From Corydoras sp. C115 (lineage: Eukaryota; Chordata; Actinopteri; Siluriformes; Callichthyidae): a stretch of DNA of 64,000 nt. Positions 43,882-55,829 of this stretch are shown one piece after another. The notes below the pieces were generated by a model. The model ran no database searches and had not been told where the DNA came from. It saw nothing but the letters and a program-made list of their open reading frames with translations. Made by a program: the position numbers and the translations under genes. The stretch's first letter is position 1, and the number at the start of each line of letters is the position of its first letter. The stretch is from contig JAFMOC010000023.1 of the NCBI GenBank assembly GCA_019802505.1, positions 1,525,001 to 1,589,000 on the forward strand, in the 5' to 3' direction.

Positions 43882-44000
43882 AAATATGCAATATATTGTA
43901 TATTACACATTGGTGTGTGTTCTTAATAATGTCATGTTTGCACAAACGGCTCAGCCAATAAGATTTAAGGAGTGGAACTACGCATTTTATAAAAGCCTTT

Positions 44001-44234
44001 AACGAGCTGCATAATGCATTAAGTTAAAGGTAAAGACAGATTTTAGTGTTTGCCCAAAATTCTAAACTTCAGGACGCAGAATTTAATTAAGTTCCAAGAA
44101 AGCAAGGAGCATCTGGACGAGGCTGGCACTGAAAGAGAGATGAATTCACTGAACTCTGCAACTTTCCCTGGACATCAGACATTGTTGGCTCCGTTTCACA
44201 TTCACAAACTTTCAGATGTTTCTCCTTTGTCCTT

Positions 44235-44270
<36 letters not shown>

Positions 44271-44704
44271 CCATATTCTTTTTGTTCCTTTTTCTAATGT
44301 CCTTCTATTTTTACAATGCTTATCTTTAACAGTTCATTGCTTTTCAAGAGTTCTACTGCTTCATTTGAACCGAGGACAAGGTTCCAGCTGAAACAAAGCT
44401 GGACAATACGGCAAAAAAAAGAAATCTTTAATTTCTATTATCAGAGTTCATGAAGTAATTGATATTTAATACAGGATTCTGGGATCTAAACAAAAAGAGC
44501 GGTGAGCTCACGCATTGGCAATCTGCAGTACAGAGGATGGAGATTTATAATAAATCCCTGAGTGAGTTTCTTTAAAGTGAGCGTGTCACCGCTGCGTCTG
44601 CGCCACCGCTGCGTCTGCAGTTCACAATTAAAAACCGTAAACCCTCAGTGTAACACAATTACTGAATTAAACTCAACACACTGTGTTTAGTATACTGTGG
44701 GTGT
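44001..44704. other. Intronic sequence with (CT)n
   Basis: (CT)n at 44239-44268. The rest is repeat-poor, and TGGGATCTAAACAAAAAGAG and nearby text are unassigned. Confidence 0.4.
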
Positions 44705-44966
44705 GAGTGTATATTACCAAATGTTAGGACACGCCCACTTTCTGCTCCATTGTTTATTTCTGCCACAATATAGATGGACTTTGTAGTTGTATAATTCCAG
44801 ACTGTAGTCCATCTGTGTTCTTTGTTTCCGTTAGTCCCCTGTTGGTTCTCTGTTCTCTGTTGGTCAGGAGCATCACAGAACAGGTATCATTTGGGTGGTG
44901 GATTGTTTATTGTCAGTTCTGCAGTGACACTGATGTGGTGAGGGGGGTTTTAGTGCAGCAATGAGA

Positions 44967-45237
44967 GTTTCCATGTTCTCCCCGTGTCTCCGTGGGTTTC
45001 CTCCGGGTTCTCCGGTTTCCTCCCACAGTCCAAAAACATGGATCAAGTCAATTGAATTCTCAAAAATTGCCCCATATAGAGTGTGTCTGTGTGAGTGAGT
45101 GTGTGCCCAGCGATGGATTGGCGCCCTGTCCTGGGGTCTATCTGCCCAGCGCCCGAGACGTTCTCCCCTGGATGGGCATGGGGAACCCCACCACGACCCT
45201 AATAGAGGATAAAACGGAAGATAATGAATGAATGAAT
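44967..45237 (+). repeat. SINE, head missing, first of a pair
   Basis: GAGTTTCCATGTTCTCCCCG to GGATAAAACGGAAGATAATG and (ATGA)n. Confidence 0.88.
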
Positions 45238-45254
45238 GCATGATTATAATAAAA

Positions 45255-45602
45255 GGGCGGCACGCTGGATTAGTGGTTAGCATGTTCTCCTCTCAGCACT
45301 ATCAGGGATTCCTGGTTCGAATTCCAATCTGGGTGGAGTTTCCATGTTCTCCCCGTGTCCACGTGGGTTTCCTCCGGGTTCTCCGGTTTCCTCCCACAGT
45401 CCAAAAACATGGATCAAGTCAATTGAGTTCTCCAAATTGCCCCATATAGAGTGTGTCTGTGTGAGTGAGTGTGTGTCCAGTGATGGATTGGCATCCTGTC
45501 CTGGTTGTATCTGCCCAGCGCCCGAAACGTTCTCCCCTGGATGGGCATGGGGAACCCCCCGCGCCCCTAGTAGCAGATAAAACATAAGATAATGGATGGA
45601 TA
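45255..45602 (+). repeat. DANA/Mermaid-like SINE, second of a pair
   Basis: GGGCGGCACGCTGGATTAGT to CAGATAAAACATAAGATAAT. Same orientation, 17 bp after its partner. Confidence 0.9.
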
Positions 45603-45737
45603 ACTGATTATTGTAAAATACAAAGTACTGGACTACAGTCTGGAATTGTAGAACTACAAATTCCATCTTTACTGGAAGTGGAACTGAGAACATGTACAAT
45701 AAGTGGAGGTGTGTCCAAACTTTTGCCTGCTAATGTA

Positions 45738-46604
45738 CAGTATAAAATATCAATCTGTGATTTTAAAGATGAAACTTGCTACTAGAAGTTGTTTGAAAGC
45801 TTAAAAGAAGTGAGAAGGTATGAAGTGCTTTTAGAACGTTTGAGTCCCGTGGGAGCGGTCACTTTCACTGTGGTACTTGAAGTGTAAATTATGCTTTTCA
45901 AACGGACACTTTCGCGCCGTCGCGAGTGGCGAGGTGTTCACATCGTGTCGTCCTCGTCTCGTTCTTTATCACCTGTCTCTTCGCACGTCTGCAAACCCGA
46001 AGTCCTCAGCAGAACCCCCGGCTCCCCCCCGTCCTTTTACGAGGCCGTTTTTTAAAGCTCTGTGTTTTAGTTATGTACCTGCGGTAAAACATATTTAATT
46101 TCGAAGCCCGAGAAAGCGCCACTGAAAAGAGATGAACTGTTTTATGTGCCATTTTAAGGTTTTATGTGCTGTGAATTATAGCACGTGCGCCCTGTGAAAT
46201 ATAGGTTACCGAATGGGGACTGCGGGAAGGACGGGTGAACAGACCGGGCATCTGCGGCTCAGCTTCGGGTGGTTGGTTGTCACGGTGAGGAGGAATATGT
46301 GCCGTGTGACGTGTGAGGTCATGCCCCGTTGTTGCTCTTCAAGGAGAAATGCTGACGGTGCAATACCTGACACCTTCCCTGAAACTTAGGCAAATGAGGG
46401 CGTTACACTGGACATGGAACTTAATGCAGGTGCAGAACATCCTGATCTGTGTGTAGGTGGCTGCACTGTGGGTGGACGCTGTACTCGTTTCATGGTTTGG
46501 ACAATGTCCTCGCTTTTCAATGAAAGGTCAGAGCAAAGCTGCAAAATCGTGTCCTGTCTAGTTTTAGAACTTTAGAAGTTTTAACTGTGATGACATCAGA
46601 AGGC
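45738..46604. other. Repeat-poor intronic sequence
   Basis: Balanced to GC-rich (45890-46350). No coding similarity recognised. Confidence 0.4.
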
Positions 46605-47013
46605 AGGGTGACACGGTGGCTTAGTGGTTAGCATGTTCGCCTCTCAGTGCTAGGGATTCAGGTTCGAATCCCAATCTGGGTGGAGTTTCCATGGGTTTCC
46701 TCCGGGTTCTCCGGTTTCCTCCCACAGTCCAAAAACATGGATCAAGTCAATTGAATTCTTCAAATTGCCCCATATAGAGTGTGTCTGTGTGAGTGAGTGT
46801 GTGTCCAGTGATAGACTGGTGTCCTGTCCTGGGTGTATCTGCCCGGCGCCCAAAACGGTCTCTCCTGGATGGGCATGGGGAACCCCCCCCCCCCTTTATT
46901 CTTTTGGGTATTCTCCGGGTTCTCCTGTTTCAAAAACATGGATTCAAAATTAATTGGATGCTCTAAATTGCCCCTATTTAGTGTGTGTATGTGAGTGAAT
47001 GAGTGTGTGCCAT
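46605..47013 (+). repeat. SINE joined to a variant SINE fragment
   Basis: Copy 46605-46895 (GGGTGACACGGTGGCTTAGT to a C-run) is fused to the TTTATTCTTTTGGGTATTCT variant core (46896-47013). The same variant is seen at 43675. Confidence 0.85.

Positions 47014-47017
<4 letters not shown>

Positions 47018-47068
<51 letters not shown>
47018..47068. repeat. (AT)n microsatellite
   Basis: About 24 TA units. Confidence 0.96.
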
Positions 47069-47069
<1 letters not shown>

Positions 47070-47165
47070 CTAAAAGTTTGGACACACCTCCACTTAAAAT
47101 CCAAGTTCTCGGTTCCACTTTCAGTAAAGATGGACTTTGTGGTTCTCCAATTCCAGACTGTAGTC
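47069..47165 (+). mobile_element. Tc1-type MITE end fragment
   Basis: CTAAAAGTTTGGACACACCT and TGGACTTTGTGGTTCTCCAA match MITE ends. It stops at CTGTAGTCCAAAAC. Confidence 0.78.
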
Positions 47166-47332
47166 CAAAACTTTGTATTTTATAATAATCAATTATAATA
47201 ATTACAGAAGCACGCCTTAAAAGTACTGAAAGTAACTTAAACTTCATTTACTATTTAGTACAATTTAATGGTTGGGCACTAGTGGGCAAAATATATTTAT
47301 ATATATAAAGAGAGAGAGAGAGAGAGAGAGAG
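47166..47332 (+). repeat. Duplicated flank, copy 2
   Basis: CGCCTTAAAAGTACTGAAAG, TTTAGTACAATTTAATGG and GTGGGCAAAATATA correspond to 22370-22500, followed by a short TA and an (AG)n run (47307-47331). Confidence 0.88.
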
Positions 47333-47822
47333 TAGCAGTCAGTCGCTTGGCCACGCCCCCTTTTTTCTCGACTTATTGTCCATGTTCTCAGTTCCATTTC
47401 ATGATGGACTTTGTAGTTCTCCAATTTCAGACTGTAGTCCATCTGTTTGTGTTCTACAGTACATACTGTGTACGTCCCCTTTACTCTGTTCTAATGCTCA
47501 GGAACCCCAATAGTACCACCACAGAGCAGGGGTTATTTGGTGGGTGCATTAGTCCTATCCCAGCAGTGTCACTGAGGTGGAGAAATGAACTGCTGCACTA
47601 AAACCCCCTCACCACATCAGTGTCACTGCAGAACTGACAAGAAACAATCCACCACCCAAATGATACCTGTTCTGTGATGCTCCTGACCAACAGAGAACAG
47701 AGAACCAACAGGGGACTAACAACAACAAAGAACACAGATGGACTACAGTCTGGAATTATAAAACTACAAAGTCCATCTATATGATAAGTAGAGCATGAAG
47801 GGGACGTGTCCAAATGTTTGAT
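47333..47822 (+). mobile_element. Tc1-type MITE, nearly complete
   Basis: TAGCAGTCAGTCGCTTGGCC to GGGGACGTGTCCAAATGTTT. Collinear with the MITE at 22677-23170, including its upstream flank. Confidence 0.85.
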
Positions 47823-48530
47823 TAATACAGTATTTTAAATATTTTCATTGGTGCTTTAGAATTTGTTAGAAGTGATTAAAAATAAAGCTCCTCTCATCAC
47901 TGAGTCTCCATTCTCATGATATTCTGCTTTTTTTTTAACCAAACTTTTAATAATTATTAAGTCAAGTTGTCAGATTTTTTTTTTTTATCACGTCTTCCGA
48001 AAGAAATCACTGTGCAGACAATTAAACACAAGTCTTCTGGTTCTGGTCGTCATTGTGCACAATTCCTTCAGACTGGTTGACATCTATTTTCATGCATGGC
48101 CTGTAATCTTTATCTCTCTCTCTCTCTCTCTCTATCCCTCTCTCTCTCTCTCTCTCTCTTGCTCTCCATGGAACATTAAAAACATCTTGGTGATGTCAGA
48201 AAGTGTCTAATATGCACCACACAGTTCCCCATCCCCCCTCCTCGCAACCTCTTACCCTCCTCTCCCTCAGTTTGCGTTTTCCCTCCTCCCTTTCTCTCGC
48301 CAGCCCTTGCCTCTTCAGGCTGTTCATATGTGATGCCACCTCCCCAGTGACTGAACTCGCTCACTGCCCCCCACCCCCCCTCCCCTCCCTACTGTCTGTC
48401 GTTGGAAACGGACTCTTGATTCGGACTCATTTCTCATTGATGAAAACACTAGGGGGCACTGCTTGTCCTTTGTTCTGCCGCTCGAATAGCAAGCTGTTTG
48501 GCTGTGTGTGAACAGGGCTGGATTTTTTCA
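47823..48530. other. Intronic sequence with (CT)n
   Basis: (CT)n at about 48112-48160, then pyrimidine-rich sequence. No gene recognised. Confidence 0.45.
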
Positions 48531-49640
48531 TCCATGCCACTTATTCCCCTAATTTGTGCTCATGATAGCGCCAGACAGTTCGTCTCGGCGTTCCTTCCAC
48601 GTCGTCGTCCTTCGACGAGTCGTTCGGCGTTCTGCCCTCGCTGCCCTTATTGTTCCTGCTGTCTGCTTCCGCTCACCTTTCCACTTCAACCGCTTCGCTT
48701 TCTTTCCTCCTCAGATCACCAAAGACGCTTCAATAGCTCCACTCTGCCTCCTGTCTGCACCTGAGAACTTCTTTTAACAGCTGGGTGACGAATTTGGATT
48801 TTGCATAGAGTCCCACTGACGTTACATTGTTCACCGGCGCATTGTTGTCCCCCCAGTCCCCTGACAAAACAAACACGAGGATGGAACGTCCCGTTTGGGA
48901 CATGCCAGTTTTGAACCATTGTTCGTAATACTTTAGGATTTTCATCTCGTATATTGACGGCGCTCTCGAACCCGAGCGTCATGCGACGCATTGTCTGAAA
49001 GTGTCAAAAGTCCCAAAGAACAAAGGAGCTGGCGCAAATCGACACCGCTCCGAATCCCCCACTCTCCATCAGAAAAAGAAGGTAAATAAAGTAGAAAAAA
49101 ACAAAAAAAAAACAAAGGCCCCCAAATGACAAGATAATCACGGCATTCAAACTTACCTTCATCACTGTGCGAATGTCTTTCACGGCCCCAAACGAAATAA
49201 ATAAAATGTTTTCCCTTTCGTCATTCTCAGCGCCGGCGCGTAATGACTACGGGCTGACAAATCGTTGACAGCAATTTAATAGTTAAAAAGATAATTCCAC
49301 TTTAAGGGCTTTCTGGGAGGAAAGGTCAGCGCGGCTGTATTTAGTGGGCCGGCTCGCTTTTCTCCAAAATTCCACACTTTGTCTCTTTGCATTTGAGTGA
49401 AATGGGCTTTCTCTGTAATAATATCCTCTGTAATGAAGGGTAATAATGGACATTGTGCTAATCAGAAAGTAAAGGATACTAATACGCATCAGCTTGACAA
49501 CCATCAATGAACAGATTGCATTACTGCATTCACTGGATGCTAATTATTACACATCCTTTGTGTTAAGCTGCCTATATGTGTTTGTGAATAACGTTAATTA
49601 GTTGATCTATGATTTTTTTTCTCGCTCGCGCCGCGGCTAT
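48531..49640. other. Candidate conserved non-coding region
   Basis: Long repeat-poor stretch. Contains AAAGAACAAAGGAGCTGGCG (SOX-like AACAAAG), GGAGGAAAGGTCAGCGCGG (AGGTCA half-site), GGATGCTAATTATTACACAT and ACGTTAATTAGTTGATC. The sequence from about 49250 to 49600 has the even, motif-dense look of developmental enhancers. That is a judgement, not a measurement. Confidence 0.45.
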
Positions 49641-50379
49641 ATGAATCGCACCGAGCTTTTATTTTAACGTTGAGGTTATTTGTAATCATACAAATTCTAA
49701 GTGGCATCACTTTGTGTATCTGATTCGGTTTTATGTCTATTTTTTATTTAACGAGGACCCAACATTTGTTAAAATACCTCATTACAAAGTTAATTCCAAC
49801 TTAATTCGGTGAAAAAAAAATCAAATCGATAACATTTGATATAAATCCGATATGTAAATAATGAATTGGAACCGATGCTGTTATTACTCTTTGATGTTTG
49901 ATTATCAATCAACGATTTATTAATACTTATCTGAAAATAAGTATAATTTATTTAAGTAGAATACACAGGTTTTGATGCATTACCTCCTTTATTTCATGTT
50001 AATTGAAATGGACAGGACACTAAATGGTGGAGGACGTCGTTGCTGGAAACCAGGCGTGAGATGCTACGATTATCATTGCAGAAATTATCACAATTCTATT
50101 TATATTATATTATTATGCCATGATTCACTTCACCAGAAAAAGTGCCTAAAATCACAGGAACAATCTTTTTCAATTATTTATTATCGAAAATATGAAATAA
50201 CATTCTATTATTTAAAAAAAAAAAATGAAGGGCTTCAGCTGAATATTAACAGAAAAAATATATATTTTTAATTATTTTGTAAAAATCAATCGAAAAACTT
50301 TTTCGTTCCGTCTGAGTTTCGCATCTCGCTCTAAAGTTTCGTCTACCAGCATAATACAGATTCTTCTCCGTCAATACGA
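49641..50379. other. AT-rich intronic sequence
   Basis: Many A- and T-runs and a 99-codon plus-strand frame (49972-50271) without recognisable similarity. Likely old non-coding sequence. Confidence 0.4.
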
Positions 50380-50480
50380 TGTTGAGGCGCTCTTACGATT
50401 AATTAATTGTAACATTTTTAATCGCGATTGATCACAAACACGATTAACTGTCTCGTCCCTGCTCGAAACTTGATTCATCG
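50380..50480 (-). mobile_element. Fragment of the GATGAGACGATTA-type MITE
   Basis: TTTTTAATCGCGATTGATCA and CGATTAACTGTCTCGTCCC are the inverse of the left end found at 54903. Confidence 0.55.
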
Positions 50481-50706
50481 TTCGCTGAAAATGGTTCATT
50501 AGTGATGTTGAAAAATAAGTATAAGTAATTAAGTTATAAAAAAGTCGTTTTATTAGTTTATACAATTATCTTTAATAGATTATTTGTTTTTAATTATTAG
50601 AAATTATGATTACAAAATAAAGGCCTTGTATTGATTTATACAACTGGATTATTTATTTAACTTTTGTTTTATTGTACCGCCACTTTTGTCTGTCACTTTT
50701 CACACA

Positions 50707-50707
<1 letters not shown>

Positions 50708-50760
<53 letters not shown>
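50708..50760. repeat. (GT)n microsatellite
   Basis: About 26 GT units. Confidence 0.97.
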
Positions 50761-50761
<1 letters not shown>

Positions 50762-51290
50762 GCGATCGGCTGTCGTAATGGGTTTTTCTCCCTCTTCCCT
50801 GCTTCCTTCCTCTCGCTCGCTCGCTCGCTCCCCCTCTCCTCTGCGACTCCTGGTTGAAACGTTGCTGGTGGCTATGGGAAGTTAATTTCAGATTGTTATA
50901 TATTTCCATTAATTTCGGCGGCCGGTGCCTGACTGCCTTTGAGAACAGGGCTATCAGAGGCTCATTTTTGGAGGGCTCAGGAGTTCTTTCCCCTTCGGCT
51001 GCGTAGACGGAGCATTAGAGACAGATCGCTGACAGGCGAAAGAGGATTGGTCACGTTCATGAGCTTTTGCTTCCCTCCATTTCCTCCTTTTGCTAAGTTG
51101 TTTTTTGTGACTGGACTGTTTCGAAAAGTTCTTATAAAATGTGTACAGGATGAAGAAGAGAGACAAAGCACTTCCAATACTCACAGTAACCATACATTCA
51201 TGACCACACACAAACCACTCTGCAGCCCTGCCAAAACATTCAGAATAGTTCAGGAGATTAAATAAAACCCTCAAACTGTTACTTTATATT
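50761..51290. other. Repeat-poor intronic sequence
   Basis: A short (GCTC)n near 50813, then balanced sequence. The ~100-codon frames on both strands (50939-51274) overlap each other and resemble nothing known to me. Confidence 0.4.
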
Positions 51291-52330
51291 TATTTATTTA
51301 TTTATTTATTACTTCTTATTCTTTTAATTTTTTGTATCTAAAATGCCACATTTTCCAGAATGTATATCTAAATGTCAAATTATTACGTTTATAAAGGGAA
51401 AAAAAGTCTTCAATGTCTTAATGTTTAATATTCACCATTCCAGCAATCACATACAACACAAAACTATTGTGATTAATTATTTAAAAAAGAAAAAAAAACT
51501 ATTAAAATCAATTTTTACACTTTTTTTGTACACAAGTTTTACATAATAAATTTTTTTACTTTTTTTTTTTTTTTTTACTATTAATAAACATCTTACACTT
51601 TTTTTTTTTTTTTTTTTTTTTGCCTAAATCCTCATATTGTATCTAATAATCCAGCTTCATGCTCTTTGTTATTTTTTTTCTCATACTCTCTCATCACCCT
51701 AGCAACACACTTAAAAATGAAAATCATCACATCTATTGTTGTTTTTGTTTGATTGTGGTTTAGGCAGCTGTTTCATCTACAGCCACCAGAACCAATCAGA
51801 TACGGACTTATGATGTCAACAATGCGTTTTGTAAATTGAGCGCATGAGCTTCTGGTTGTGAACTGTTTATTAATACCGCGCTCAGCCACCATCCAGAACT
51901 TTTTAGCATTTCTGTTTTTCTCAGCTGAGTTCAGTCAAATATTCTTCGATTAAAGCAAGGAAAAAATCCTTTTTTTTTATTTGTCGAATATTCCAAGCAT
52001 TGGACTACTTAAGCCGATTTTTTTTTCTGAAATTAAAATAATTCTTTTTTTTTATATATTTCGTTATTTATTGGGTTTTTAAAATTGCAAAGACTTTCAT
52101 ACAAACCATAGGTTTTATACCATTTTTCAAACAGTAACAATGAAAATGTGATTTAATAAAATCAAATTGCATTAATATAATTAGTAGCATTGACAACATT
52201 ATTCAGAAAGAAAAAAATATTCAATTAAATTTAAGGTTAAAAAACATAAACTGTATACAAGTTTAACGTCATTAAATGAAATGTCGCTAAGCACATTGTG
52301 TCCAATAGATACAATATGAAAAAAAAAAAA
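51291..52330. repeat. AT-rich low-complexity region
   Basis: (TTTA)n near 51290 and T-runs near 51560 and 51600. No gene recognised. Confidence 0.6.
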
Positions 52331-52331
52331 G

Positions 52332-52370
<39 letters not shown>

Positions 52371-52371
52371 T
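52332..52371. repeat. (TATC)n microsatellite
   Basis: About ten units, directly abutting a SINE tail. Confidence 0.96.
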
Positions 52372-52372
52372 T

Positions 52373-52727
52373 TCATTCATTCATTCATTCATTCATTATC
52401 TCCCGCTTTATCCTCTATTAGCGTCGCGGTGGGGTTCCCCATGCCCATCCAGGGGAGAACTTCTCGGGCGCTGGGCAGATAGACCCAGGACAGGGTGCCA
52501 ATCCATTGCTGGGCACACACTCACTCACACAGACACACTCTATATGGGGCAATTTGGAGAATTTGATTGACTTGAACCATGTATTTGGACTGTGGGAGGA
52601 AACCGGAGAACCCGGAGGAAACCCACGCAGACACGGGGAGAACATGGAAACTCCACCCAGATTGGGATTCGAACCGGGAATCCCTAGCGCTGAGAGGAGA
52701 ACATATTAACCGTTAAGCCACCGTGCC
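52373..52727 (-). repeat. DANA/Mermaid-like SINE inserted in a microsatellite
   Basis: (ATTC)n tail to TAAGCCACCGTGCC, followed by ATCTATCTTC that continues the left-hand tetranucleotide repeat. The insertion site was the microsatellite itself. Confidence 0.9.
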
Positions 52728-52737
52728 ATCTATCTTC

Positions 52738-52882
<145 letters not shown>

Positions 52883-53077
52883 CAATATATAGAGGTAAGA
52901 AAAAAAGTTATAGATTGTAAACTGTATAGATGGTTCTATAAACATTATACATATATAAACTGATTTATTTTGAAGGTTTGATTTGTACATATGATATGCT
53001 TATTTACAATGTGTACATGGAGTATGTATACAATAATTTAATAATATATTACTTTGAGATGATAACGTCAGCTCTGT

Positions 53078-53350
53078 CCACCTCTCAGCGCTGGAGATCC
53101 AGGTTCGAATTCCGATTTAGGTATTAGGAGTTCTCCATCGCTCCTGTTTTCCTCCCAGACTCCATAAACATGGTTTTAAGGTGAATTGGCTGCTCCAAAT
53201 TGTCCTTATCTGAAGTGCACCTATATACAGTGTGTGTGAGAGTGTGTACCCAGCGATAGCTTGGCTGCCCAGCTCCCAAAACGTTCTCCCCTGGATGGGC
53301 ATGCGGATCCCACAACCCTCCATGACTCTACCATAGGATTAGGTTGTCAA
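53078..53350 (+). repeat. Diverged SINE
   Basis: CCTCTCAGCGCTGGAGATCC, box B AGGTTCGAATTCC, GAATTGGCTGCTCCAAATTG and AACGTTCTCCCCTGGATGGG. Tail decayed. Confidence 0.8.
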
Positions 53351-53539
53351 GATGATGAGCTGAGATGATCCAAACTATATGTTACATCATGAACAGATTC
53401 ATTTATTCAGGAGCTCCTGGTTTGTGAATGCCAAGGGTGGAAACCACTGCTTGACCGGTGAGCCCTCAGCTGGTATTTTTTCAGAAACTGCTATTAAGCT
53501 GCCATGACGGACGTATTCTCGTGCTCTGTTATTGTCATG

Positions 53540-54800
53540 TCCAGTTTCTATTCAGAGACTACAATTTTGAAATATTTATGTGGGTTTTTTTGTATCATTT
53601 TCTTAAAAATGGGGTCACTCTGCCCTATAAATAAAATGCCTGCTGTCTCTTTCCCAAATAACTCTCTTAGCTGGTGATGTGTATTCGACAAGGTTATATC
53701 TGTCAGCTGCTCACTGTAGCTGCCTAGTTTGTTTCATTGTCGCGACTGCGAGAGGGCCCTTGCTGTAAACACCTCAGGCGGCCTGACCCCGGCCTGTGTA
53801 TATGTCAGCCGATGTGTGAGTTACGACAGTCCTGCATCTCTTTATATCTGTCTTCCTCTCTCCCCCGTTTCTTTGGGAGTCAATGATCCAAAACTGTGTT
53901 AAAACAGGGTCAGCCCCACATGTGCACTTAAAGGGTGTCAGTTTAACCTGCTCTGAAATACTCCCGGCTATTATTATAGCTTATAAATCATTAGGAAAGT
54001 TTAATTATATGAGAGTTTTGTGGAGGAAATGTGCAGGATGACACCTGGGAAGGGGAGTTTAATGGGCCAGCAAGTCCCAGTGAGGACGGGGGAAAATATT
54101 GAGGTTAGCTTTCTATTTAATGGCACAGCCCAAAGTGTCAGGAGCCAGGACGGTCGTGGGCTTTTCTACATGTAAATTAATACCAAGGCAGCTCATGCAT
54201 GCCACACCATGCGATTTTAGCAAGTGGCGAAAACTTGTTTCTTTTTTAAGAGGGAAAAAAAAAAAAAAAGCCTTAATTAATGCAGGACTTTAATTAGTAA
54301 GCAGCCAGAACTCGCGCTCCAGCAGTGGAATGCAATCCTAATTGCAAATTAGCATCGGGTGTCTTCCTTTAATTGCCCCACACTGTTCATAAACACATAG
54401 GTGTGTTAAGTTTTATTATTTTGCGTCTATATAAAGAAAATGGAACGTAATAAATTAGGGCACTTGTTTTCACGTCTCCATGACGTTATTCCTCTCGCGG
54501 ACATTGGATTAATCAGTCTATTGATTTAGAACGAGGAACGTAAACGTTCATTAACCTGCTTATTGGCAATTAGGTTCCATTTCCATCCACACGCTTGTGT
54601 TTGTTTAGTTCTCCATCGTGCGATTGGATAATCATTTTTCTGTCAATTAGAGACGCAATTAAAGTTTTATTTCTCATAATTTGTTTCCGTTTTTAGAGAG
54701 TGTCTTATTTTCGGTTCTGTTTATTATACATGATGTAGTGCTTTCCTTCAGCGCCTGTGTTTTTAATCATTTACTGCAATTAATGTATTTATTATTACGT
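53540..54800. other. Candidate conserved non-coding region
   Basis: The longest clearly repeat-free stretch after 48.5 kb. 53940-54370 is especially motif-dense: GCTTATAAATCATTAGG, CATGTAAATTAATACC, GCCTTAATTAATGCAGG and the near-palindrome CTAATTGCAAATTAGCAT (54338-54355) joining homeodomain and octamer-like words. No coding frame of interest. Confidence 0.5.
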
Positions 54801-54902
54801 GTGTATCATACACACATCATTGTAATAATTTAATAATCATACACAGTTATTACAAAGCTTCTTACTTTAATCTTATTTTAACAATACAGCAATTGGGGTT
54901 AG

Positions 54903-55345
54903 TGTCACTTAGGGATGAGACGATTAATCGTGTTTGCAATTAATCATGATGAAAAACATTACAATTAATGAATCATAAAAGTGACTCAACGTCGTCATGA
55001 CGACAATCATAAGAAAAATACCTATTATGCCGGAACTTCAGACCAAGTGACGCAACTCGCACGCAATAAAAAAATAGTTGTTGCACACTTGTTTAACTTT
55101 TGTTAACTAATTTAAGTTCAATTAGTTAAGTCTCTTTTAAACGGATATGAATATGTATTTTAAGAGATATTTTAAGAGATATTTTAAAAGATATTTAAGA
55201 GAATATTTCACGTTGTAAAGAATATTCATAAACAATTTCTATGAATCCGGTATTTATAATGCTTTATGAAGCATTATAAAACTTTATAACATTTGTCATT
55301 ATTTTTAGAGCGGTAATTGTACCAGCGGAATCTGTAATCGTCTCA
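54903..55345 (+). mobile_element. MITE with GATGAGACGATTA inverted ends
   Basis: Left end GGGATGAGACGATTAATCGT; right end AATCTGTAATCGTCTCATC. The inverted termini share GATGAGACGATTA. The interior is AT-rich with repeated AGATATTTTAAGAGATA text and no ORF. The superfamily (perhaps hAT) is uncertain. Confidence 0.65.
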
Positions 55346-55829
55346 TCAAAACTCTCGATGGACCTTCAGGTCACGTGGCTGGTTGGTTAACCACCCATTT
55401 AAGTACATGGTTGAGTTTAGGTTATTATTACATAATGTTGCTTATAAAGCCTTAATCTGACCAATAGAAACAGCCTCATTGCAGAACGCTCGAAAAACTG
55501 ACATTGTTGTAACCCCTCCCCTCTGTTCCTCCGTCTTTAGCAGGGCAGTGTCGGCTGATGGACATAACACAATAGAACAGAGAGAGTCCTGTCTGAACCT
55601 GTGTGTTATTCTTAACTAAGACATATGACTGTTGCTAAAATCCCGCGTTCTTTACAAATCCGTCACGTTTGGCGTTTAGGAAAGTTAGGAAACTTAACTA
55701 GTGGAACATAAACTAAAGAATGGAAACCGTCAGTGCATCTAAATCATTGTGAGGACGACTTGATGTTCTATTTAAAACCTGAAACATGGTTGGCACGATG
55801 GTTCGTACCTGAACAGTACTTTTTAGTGT
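55346..55829. other. Intronic sequence, nothing recognised
   Basis: No repeat family or exon recognised. Confidence 0.4.

Larger units (their letters stand above)
43010..44000 (+). mobile_element. Palindromic-family MITE split by two SINEs
   Basis: Left part (43018-43260): TGATTTATTCACAACCTCGA, GTGCCTCATTGCTTTTAT and AAAGTGAACGCTTGCTG. Right part (43882-44000): AACGGCTCAGCCAATAAGAT and TTAAGGAGTGGAACTACGC. In the 55830-56275 copy these lie only a few hundred bases apart, so the two SINEs inserted into it later. Confidence 0.72.
44705..45737 (-). mobile_element. Tc1-type MITE split by two SINEs
   Basis: Outer parts 44705-44964 (GGACACGCCCACTTTCTGCT ... GGTCAGGAGCATCACAGAAC) and 45603-45737 (GGACTACAGTCTGGAATTGT ... 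GGTGTGTCCAAACTTTTGCC). Compared with the intact element at 56985-57482, a central part was lost when the SINEs came in. Confidence 0.8.
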
